In this document: one piece after another, positions 58,107-64,000 of the stretch
Layout: every line of letters begins with the position of its first letter
Numbering within the stretch: the first letter of the stretch is position 1
NCBI GenBank assembly: GCA_963755335.1
Contig: CAVWJW010000005.1
Span: 62,001-126,000, forward strand
Direction: 5' to 3'
Length of the DNA stretch: 64,000 nucleotides
Origin: UBA10649 sp963755335
GTDB lineage: Bacteria; Actinomycetota; Actinomycetes; S36-B12
Position numbers and translations under genes: made by a program
The notes under the pieces: generated by a model
Seen by the model: only the letters and a program-made list of their open reading frames with translations
Told to the model about the DNA's origin: nothing
The model's database searches: none

Positions 58107-59417
58107 CCCAGGACCTCCTGCTCATCGTCATCGCCGCCCTGCTCGTCGCCGTCGGCGGCCTGCTGGTGATGGCCGAGACGGCGATCGGTCGCATCTCGCG
58201 CAGCCAGGTCGAGGACGCCTACGACGACAAGGACGACCGCAAGGCCGCGCGCATGCTGGCGATCATCGCGGACCGCCCGCGCTACGTGAATGTCCTGCTG
58301 TTCCTGTCCACGGTCGCCTCCGTCACCGCGACCGTGCTGGTCGCGTTCGTGTGCTTCGACTCCTTCGACCGACCGGCGGAGGGGTCCGCGTGGGGGGCGG
58401 TGCTCGTGGCCGTCGCGATCATGGTGGCCGTCTCGTACGTCGTCCTCGGGGTGGCCGCCAGGACGCTCGGCCGGCAGCACGCCGTGAGCATCGCCATGGC
58501 CTCGGCCGGGCCGGCGCGGTTCCTCGCGACGATCCTCGGGCCGCTGACAACGCTCCTCATCCTCATCGGGAACGCGGTGACACCGGGCAAGGGCTACCGC
58601 GAGGGTCCGTTCGCCTCGCAGGCCGAGTTCCGGGAGATGGTCGACCTTGCCGAGGCGGACAGCCTCATCGAGGACGAGGAACGGCAGATGATCCACTCCG
58701 TGTTCGAGCTGGGCGACACCTTCGCGAAGGAGGTCATGGTCCCCCGCACGGAGCTGGTGCTGATCGAGCGCACCAAGACGCTGCGGCAGGCGATGTCGCT
58801 CAGCCTGCGCTCGGGCTTCTCGCGCATCCCGGTCATGGGCGAGAGCGCCGACGACATCGTCGGCATCGTCTACCTCAAGGACGTCGTGCGGAGGTCCTTC
58901 GAGCATCGCGACGCCGAGCAGTCCGAGCGCGTCGAGTCGATCATGCGTGCACCGTTCTTCGTCCCCGACAGCAAGCCGGTCGACGCCCTGCTGCGCGACA
59001 TGCAGTCGGCGCGGGTGCACATGGCGATCGTGGTCGACGAGTACGGGGGCACGGCGGGCCTGGTCACCATCGAGGACGTCCTGGAGGAGATCGTCGGGGA
59101 GATCGCCGACGAGTACGACACGGCTGCTCCGGAGGTCACCGAACTCGCTTCGGGCGCGTACCGCGTCCTGGCCCGCATGCACGTCGACGACTTCGCCGAG
59201 CTCACCGGCATCGAGATCGACTCGGAGGACGAGGGCATCGACACCGTCCTGGGACTGGTCGCCAAGCGCCTGGATCGCGTGCCGATCCCCGGTGCTTCGG
59301 TGCGAGAGGGTCGAATGGCTCCTCACGGCCGAGCAGGGCGGGGGTCGACGCAATCGCATCGGCACCGTCCTTGCCCAGCCGATCGCCGACGACCTTGTCT
59401 CGCCTGAGGAGGACTGA
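58103..59417 (+). CDS. CNNM/CorC family membrane protein with CBS domains (frameshifted at the end)
   Basis: A hemolysin-C-like (CNNM) protein of about 437 residues: four membrane segments in the DUF21 domain, then two CBS domains (VMVPRTELVLIE ... VDEYGGTAGLVTIEDVLEEIVGEI) and a C-terminal CorC_HlyC domain. One extra base near 59,300 changes the last 40 residues; repair restores the expected domain end. Homologues are linked to magnesium or cobalt efflux. The ybeY-CNNM-era order is standard in actinobacteria. Confidence 0.9.
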
Positions 59418-59762
59418 TGGCGGCGCTCGACCTGAGCCGATCCTGAGAACGCCAAGCTCGTGACGCTTGCCCGCGGCGCGATGTCCCGGGTGCGGGCACA
59501 CCAAGGCGCTGCCCTGCGCGACGAGACCGGTCGTACCTACGCGTCGGCGAACGTGGCGCTGCCCTCGCGCTCGTTCTCCGCCGTGAGCCTCGTCGTGGCC
59601 CAGGCGGCTGCCTCGGGCGCCCGCGGGATCGAGGCCGTGGTCGTGGTCGGCGAGCCGACCGCCGCCGAGGACCTCGTGCTGATCCGCGATCTCGGCGGGT
59701 TCGTCGCCCGCGTTGCCGAGTGCGAGGCGGACGGGACGCCCCGGCCCTCGCCCGCCCAGTGA
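59417..59762 (+). CDS. Degenerate cytidine-deaminase-like protein (frameshifted)
   Basis: A protein of about 114 residues after removal of one extra base near 59,443. The line GRTYASANVALPSRSFSAVS aligns with the GxxYxGxNVE-CAE core of cytidine deaminases, but the zinc-binding His/Cys-Ala-Glu and the later PCxxC motif are missing. It is therefore probably not a deaminase. A similar small gene lies between the CNNM gene and era in other actinobacteria (Rv2365c in M. tuberculosis, from memory). Confidence 0.75.
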
Positions 59763-60652
59763 TCACCCGCTCGCGCGCCGCCGTCGCGGTCATGGGCGCC
59801 GCCGTGCTCTTCGGCACCACTGGCACGTCCCGCCAACTGCTCGTCCCCGACGCGCCGGGCACCAGTGTCGCCGCGGTCCGCCTGCTCGTGGGCTCGGTCG
59901 GACTGGTCGGCTGGGTGCTGTGGCGCGGTCGGGGCAGCGACCTCGCGCGCCTGTGGCGTCGACCGGTCGTCTGGATCATGGGCCTCGCGGTCGCGGGATA
60001 CCAGGCCTTCTTCTTCGTCGGTACGCAGCGCACCGGCGTCGCCATCGCCGCCCTGATCGCCCTCGGCAGCGCCCCGTTCCTCGCCGGCCTGCTCGGCTGG
60101 GCCCTGCGTGAGGGCGCGCCCGGATGGGTGTGGGCGGCCTCCACGGCCGTTGCGGTTGTCGGGCTCGGACTGCTCGTGTCGGGGAGCCTTGCCAGCGGCG
60201 ACGCCCTCGGCATGCTGTCCGCCCTGGCGGCCGGGGCCTGCTACGCGATCTTCACCGTGCTGGGCGTGCGCCTCTCGCGCGAGGGCTTCAGCGGCGGGGA
60301 CGTTCTCGCCGCCTCCTTCTCCCTCGGCGCCCTCGTGCTGCTGCCGGCTGTCTTCACGTCGACCTGGTGGCTGTCCTGGCCCGGCATGGCCGAGGCCCTG
60401 TGGCTGGGCATCGTGACGACGACGGTCGCGTACCTGCTCTTCGGGCTTGGGCTGTCCGTCCTGCAGCCCGGCCACATCGCGACTCTCACGCTGCTCGAAC
60501 CGGCGGTCGCGACCATTCTCGGGGTGGTCGTGCTGGGTGAGCCGCTGAGCACGCTGGGGTGGATCGGATGCCTCCTTGTCATCGTTGCCCTAGCGTTGCT
60601 GGGGATGGCGGAGCGTCGCACTGACCACGAGCCGATGGGAGTCCCCGCGTGA
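59759..60652 (+). CDS. EamA family transporter
   Basis: A 297-residue DMT-superfamily protein with ten membrane segments in two EamA repeats; LLEPAVATILGVVVLGEPLS marks the second. The GTG overlaps the stop of the preceding gene and the stop overlaps era, so it is embedded in the ybeY-era operon, which is not its usual place. Probably a metabolite exporter; substrate unknown. Confidence 0.88.
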   Translation: MITRSRAAVAVMGAAVLFGTTGTSRQLLVPDAPGTSVAAVRLLVGSVGLVGWVLWRGRGSDLARLWRRPVVWIMGLAVAGYQAFFFVGTQRTGVAIAALIALGSAPFLAGLLGWALREGAPGWVWAASTAVAVVGLGLLVSGSLASGDALGMLSALAAGACYAIFTVLGVRLSREGFSGGDVLAASFSLGALVLLPAVFTSTWWLSWPGMAEALWLGIVTTTVAYLLFGLGLSVLQPGHIATLTLLEPAVATILGVVVLGEPLSTLGWIGCLLVIVALALLGMAERRTDHEPMGVPA

Positions 60653-61563
60653 CCTTCCAGAGCGGATTCGTGTGCCTGGTCGGCCGGCCCAATGCCGGCA
60701 AGTCGACCTTGACCAACTCCATGGTCGGGCGCAAGGTGGCCATCACCTCGGATCGCCCGCAGACGACCCGTCGGGTCCTGCGCGGAATCGTGAACCGTCC
60801 CGCCGGGCAGCTCATCCTGGTCGACACGCCTGGCCTGCACCGACCGCGCACCCTGCTCGGCGAGCGCCTCAACGACCAGGTGCGCGAGACGTGGTCGAGC
60901 GTCGATGTCGTCGGCCTGTGCATCCCGGCCGACCAGGTCGTCGGGCCGGGTGACCGCTACATCGCGACCGAGCTGTCCTTCCTCCGGCGCAAGCCGATCG
61001 TCTGCGTCGTCACCAAGACCGATCTCGTCACCAACGCCGTGCTCGCCGAGCGGCTCATGCAGGTGTCGAACCTCGCCGACGAGGTCGGCTTCGCGTGGGC
61101 CGACGTCGTGCCGGTCTCGGCGCTCACCGGCTCGCAGGTGGAACTGCTCGTCGACGAGCTCATCATGCAGCTGCCCGAGGGGCCGGTGCTGTTCCCCGAC
61201 GGCGACTACTCGGACGAGCCGATCGAGATCGCCGTCGCCGAGCTCATCCGCGAGGCCGCCCTCGACGGAGTTCAGGACGAGCTCCCGCACTCGATCGCCG
61301 TCGTCGTGGAGGAGATCGAGCCGCGCGAGGATCGGCCGGTGGACCGGCCCCTTACCGACGTGCGCGCCAACCTGTTCGTCGAGCGCGACAGCCAGAAGGC
61401 GATCGTCATCGGCAAGGCCGGCTCGCGGCTCAAGCAGGTCGGCATGCGGGCCCGCAAGGAGATCGAGGCGCTGCTGGGCGTGCCGGTCTACCTCGACATC
61501 CGCGTCAAGGTGGCAAAGGACTGGCAGAAGGACCCGAAGCAGTTGCGCCGCCTAGGCTTCTGA
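60649..61563 (+). CDS. era: GTPase Era
   Basis: GTPase for 16S rRNA processing and 30S assembly. The P-loop GRPNAGKST is at residues 12-20; DTPGLH and TKTDLV follow; the C-terminal KH domain has IGKAGSRLKQVGMRARKEIE. 304 residues, complete. Confidence 0.96.
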   Translation: MTFQSGFVCLVGRPNAGKSTLTNSMVGRKVAITSDRPQTTRRVLRGIVNRPAGQLILVDTPGLHRPRTLLGERLNDQVRETWSSVDVVGLCIPADQVVGPGDRYIATELSFLRRKPIVCVVTKTDLVTNAVLAERLMQVSNLADEVGFAWADVVPVSALTGSQVELLVDELIMQLPEGPVLFPDGDYSDEPIEIAVAELIREAALDGVQDELPHSIAVVVEEIEPREDRPVDRPLTDVRANLFVERDSQKAIVIGKAGSRLKQVGMRARKEIEALLGVPVYLDIRVKVAKDWQKDPKQLRRLGF

Positions 61564-61587
61564 GGGCGGTGGCAGGCAGTTCCGCGG

Positions 61588-61878
61588 TCAGAGGTTGCGG
61601 GGTCGCGGACTCCGCAATGCGATGATGGAGTCCTCGGGCGTCGGTTCGGTCAGGCCCTTGGTCTCCGCCTTGACAGATGCGCGGAGTCGACCGGCCCAGT
61701 CCTGGGCGGCGTCGGGCATGTCGCTTCGCCCCGAACAGGAGCACCACGGCACATCGCGGCGATGCATGATCCACTCGGGGCCGGTCGGAGGACCTTGCGC
61801 AGCAGTCGTGCCTCGACCTTCTGCCTGGGCCGGCGCCGCCGAGCGTCAATCGAGGCGTACGTGCTCGCCGAGCCTCAT
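61588..61878 (-). CDS. Probable small broken gene of unknown function
   Basis: On the minus strand the frame starting MRLGEHVRL meets a TGA at codon 11. A neighbouring frame reads IDARRRRPRQKVEARLLRKVLR, and the original frame then resumes with GPEWIMHRRDVPWCSCSGRSDMP and runs to a stop at 61588. Two compensating one-base errors would join these into a basic protein of about 96 residues with a CxC pair. Third positions are GC-rich in these pieces. Homology is not recognised and the call is tentative. Nothing else is seen in this 356-base gap. Confidence 0.35.
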
Positions 61879-61919
61879 GGGCTCAGGCCCTCGCATCAGC
61901 GGAGGCTAAGGGTCGGGAT

Positions 61920-63123
61920 TCAGTCGGCCTTGCGGTCCACGTAGGGGTGGAGCTCGTACCGCTGCCCGTACGCCTCGAACACGGCGATGATGATCGCGGC
62001 CAGCGGGATGCCGATGATCGCCCCGATCGGGCCGAACAGGGCTGCGCCGATGAAGACCGACGCGAGGGCCACACCGGAGTTGATGTCCATCGTGCGGTTC
62101 GAGATCCGTGGGGTGAAGACGTAGTTCTCGATCTGCTGGTAGACCGTCGCGAAGATGATGATCCAGAGCACGTCGATCGGCTGGTCGAAGACCGCGAACA
62201 GGGCGGGCAGGGCCACGCCGATGTAGGTGCCGATCGTCGGGATGAACTGGCTGACGACGCCGGCGAAGATGCCCATCGGCAGCCAGTACGGGATGTCGAT
62301 GATGTAGAAGAACCCGCAGTGGAAGATGGCCGAGAGGGTCGCGAGCGCCAGCTTGGAGATGACGAACCCGCCGGCCTTCTGCACCGAGATGTCCCAGATC
62401 TTGATGAACGTCACCTGCTGCGTCGGCTTGAGCCAGGACGCGATGAACCGCTTGATGCGCGGCGAGTCAGCGGAGAAGTAGAACGAGAACACGAGGACGG
62501 TCACGAAGTCGAAGACCGCTCCGACGATGCCGATCAGGACCCCGAAGATGCCGCCCGCGAGGTTCGAGGCGATGTTCGTGATCTGGTCGCTGGTGAGGTT
62601 GAGGTTGTCCGTCAGCTGGACGGGGTCGATGTTGGCGTGGAACGTGCGGTTGATCCAGTCGACGATGTTGAGTACGAGCTCGGGCAGCGCCTGGACGAGT
62701 TCGCTGACCTGCGTGGCGAGCACGCCGCCGAACAGGGCGACGAAGCCGGCCAGGAGGACGAGCACAGACGTCGCCACGATCGTCGTGGCCAGCCCGCGGC
62801 GCAGGCCCTTGTGGGCCAGCCAGCTCACGACGGGGTCGAACGAGATGGCCACCAGCCAGGCGAGGAGCAGGTTGAAGGCGAACCCCGCCAGCAGGGTCCA
62901 TGCCCAGGTCACGATCTCGAAGATGACGACGGCCGCCAGGATGACGCACCAGGGTGCGGCGCAGGGAGATGTGATCGAACGAGATCTGCACCCGGCGCGA
63001 CGGCCGCGGGTCGACGATCTCGGTCTCGGGTTCGAGAGCGGGCTCGGGCTGGAACGGCAGCTCGGGCTCGGTCAGGACCTCCGGCTCGATGGGCAGCGGC
63101 TGCTGGTCTCCGTGGTCGCTCAT
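61920..63123 (-). CDS. AI-2E family transporter (frameshifted)
   Basis: A membrane protein of about 400 residues after removal of one extra base near 62,950. A Pro/Glu-rich cytoplasmic N-terminal tail of about 45 residues is followed by eight predicted membrane segments, with the family's large extracytoplasmic loop after the third and the GVVSQFIPTIGTYIG and FGPIGAIIGIPLAA motifs. Named after AI-2 export in E. coli, the family is broad; export or ion antiport is equally possible. Divergent from recO. Confidence 0.88.
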
Positions 63124-63189
63124 CGCTCTCCCGGGGGCCGTTCCGTGCGTCGCCGTCCTCGTGATCGACGCCTGAGGAGAGAATGTAGC

Positions 63190-63921
63190 GTGCCCCTCTA
63201 CCGCGATGAGGCGGTCGTGCTGCGAACCCACAAGCTGGGCGAGGCCGACCGCATCGTCACCCTCCTCACGCGTGGCCATGGCCGCGTGCGCGGTGTTGCG
63301 CGCGGGGTGCGCAAGACGACGAGCCGCATCGGTGCGCGACTGGAGCCCTTCAGCCACGTCGACGTCCAGTTGTACGAAGGACGGTCGCTCGACACGGTGA
63401 CGCAGGTGGAGTCCATTTCCGCATACGGGGCGGACCTGTCGTCGGACTACCCGCGCTGGACCGCCGGCACCGCGATGCTGGAGACGGCCGAGCGGCTGAC
63501 GCCCGAGGAGCGCGAGCCGGCGACCCAGCAGTACGTGCTGCTGGTGTCGGGCCTTCGGGCGCTGGTGGCCCGCGACCACGAGCCCGGACTGATCCTCGAC
63601 TCGTACCTGCTGCGCTCACTGGCGATCGCGGGCTGGTCGCCGTCCTTCGAGGACTGCGCGAGGTGCGGGGCACCGGGTCCGCACCGGGCGTTCTCGGTGG
63701 TCAGCGGCGGAATGGTGTGCACGAACTGCCGGCCACCAGGATCGGCGTCGCCGTCGGCCGCGACGGTCGCACTGATGGGGGCGCTGCTCAGCGGCGACTG
63801 GCCCGTTGCCGATGCGTCCGAGCAGCGCGATCGACGGGAGGCCAACGGACTGGTCGCGGCGTTCCTGCAGTGGCACCTGGAGCGAGGCCTTCGATCGCTG
63901 CCCCTGGTGGATCGCACCTGA
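63190..63921 (+). CDS. recO: DNA repair protein RecO
   Basis: Recombination mediator that loads RecA at gaps. The N-terminal OB fold begins LYRDEAVVLRTHKLGEADRIVTLLT, and a zinc site CARCGAP ... CTNC is near residues 157-179. 243 residues, normal. The GTG is 66 bases from the divergent transporter start. Confidence 0.94.
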   Translation: MPLYRDEAVVLRTHKLGEADRIVTLLTRGHGRVRGVARGVRKTTSRIGARLEPFSHVDVQLYEGRSLDTVTQVESISAYGADLSSDYPRWTAGTAMLETAERLTPEEREPATQQYVLLVSGLRALVARDHEPGLILDSYLLRSLAIAGWSPSFEDCARCGAPGPHRAFSVVSGGMVCTNCRPPGSASPSAATVALMGALLSGDWPVADASEQRDRREANGLVAAFLQWHLERGLRSLPLVDRT

Positions 63922-63969
63922 GCGCTCGATCGGGAGGGGTTCGGCTCGCGTAGGTGTTTGGATGGGGCC

Positions 63970-64000
63970 ATGGCGCGATCCTCGAGCAAGGGCCCTCGTC
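63970..64000 (+). CDS. Start of the next gene, cut by the window
   Basis: An ATG at 63970 opens a frame of ten codons (MARSSSKGPR) that leaves the window. In actinobacteria an isoprenyl transferase (uppS) usually follows recO, and a basic, Ser-rich start would fit, but too little is visible to say. Confidence 0.3.
   Translation, partial: MARSSSKGPR

Noticed and set aside
1..64000. Insertion sequences or transposases
   Set aside because: No transposase-like product is seen in any frame; the only mobile-looking items are the palindromes.

Overview
The window is a chromosomal segment of a high-GC Gram-positive bacterium (Actinomycetota). Codons end almost always in G or C, GTG starts are common, and the gene order is the conserved actinobacterial one: valS-folC-ndk, mreBCD-mrdA-rodA, rne-rplU-rpmA-obgE-proB-proA-nadD-rsfS, leuS, comEA-comEC-holA-rpsT-lepA-hemW-hrcA-dnaJ-rsmE-phoH-ybeY-CNNM-era-recO. 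A member of the Nocardioidaceae (Aeromicrobium/Nocardioides type) would fit, but that is an inference from style and synteny, not a test.

Layout. 1-4.6 kb: the end of a Tad-type ATPase gene, two small unknown genes, valS and a flavin-type oxidase on the minus strand. 4.6-8.2 kb: folC, a small membrane protein, ndk and an alpha/beta-hydrolase. 8.4-14.6 kb: the cell-shape cluster mreB-mreC-mreD-mrdA-rodA. 14.6-15.6 kb: one minus-strand AbiEi/DUF559-like gene between two inverted copies of a palindromic repeat. 15.8-29.5 kb: two radical-SAM-associated genes, rne, rplU-rpmA, obgE, proB, proA, nadD, a LytR_C protein, rsfS and a histidine phosphatase, then tRNA-Ala(GGC). 29.6-38.4 kb: an accessory stretch (SDR, F420-type reductase, a pilin-like protein with fibronectin-like repeats, transporters, a PLP enzyme). 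38.5-64 kb: leuS, a YcaQ-like glycosylase, degV, plsY, the comEA-comEC-holA competence/replication group, rpsT, lepA, hemW, the CIRCE-controlled hrcA-dnaJ group, and the rsmE-phoH-ybeY-CNNM-era-recO translation and repair group.

How the genes work together. Most transcription units are tight operons with ATGA or GTGA overlaps. They cover cell elongation (mre/mrdA/rodA), ribosome and RNA maturation (rne, rplU, rpmA, obgE, rsfS, rsmE, ybeY, era, lepA), proline and NAD synthesis, and DNA uptake and replication (comEA, comEC, holA, recO). Many units start with a -10 box (TAnnnT) only 6-8 bases before the start codon, which predicts leaderless mRNAs.

Two things stand out. First, a four-copy palindrome family (core CTTGAGGTTGTGGGGGCT) occupies intergenic sites in the first 16 kb; two copies in opposite orientation bracket the DUF559-like gene, and one copy supplies its stop codon. 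Second, the sequence carries roughly 25 single-base frameshifts in 17 genes, many of them normally essential. This is best read as sequencing or assembly error, so coordinates given for those genes span the repaired reading frame.
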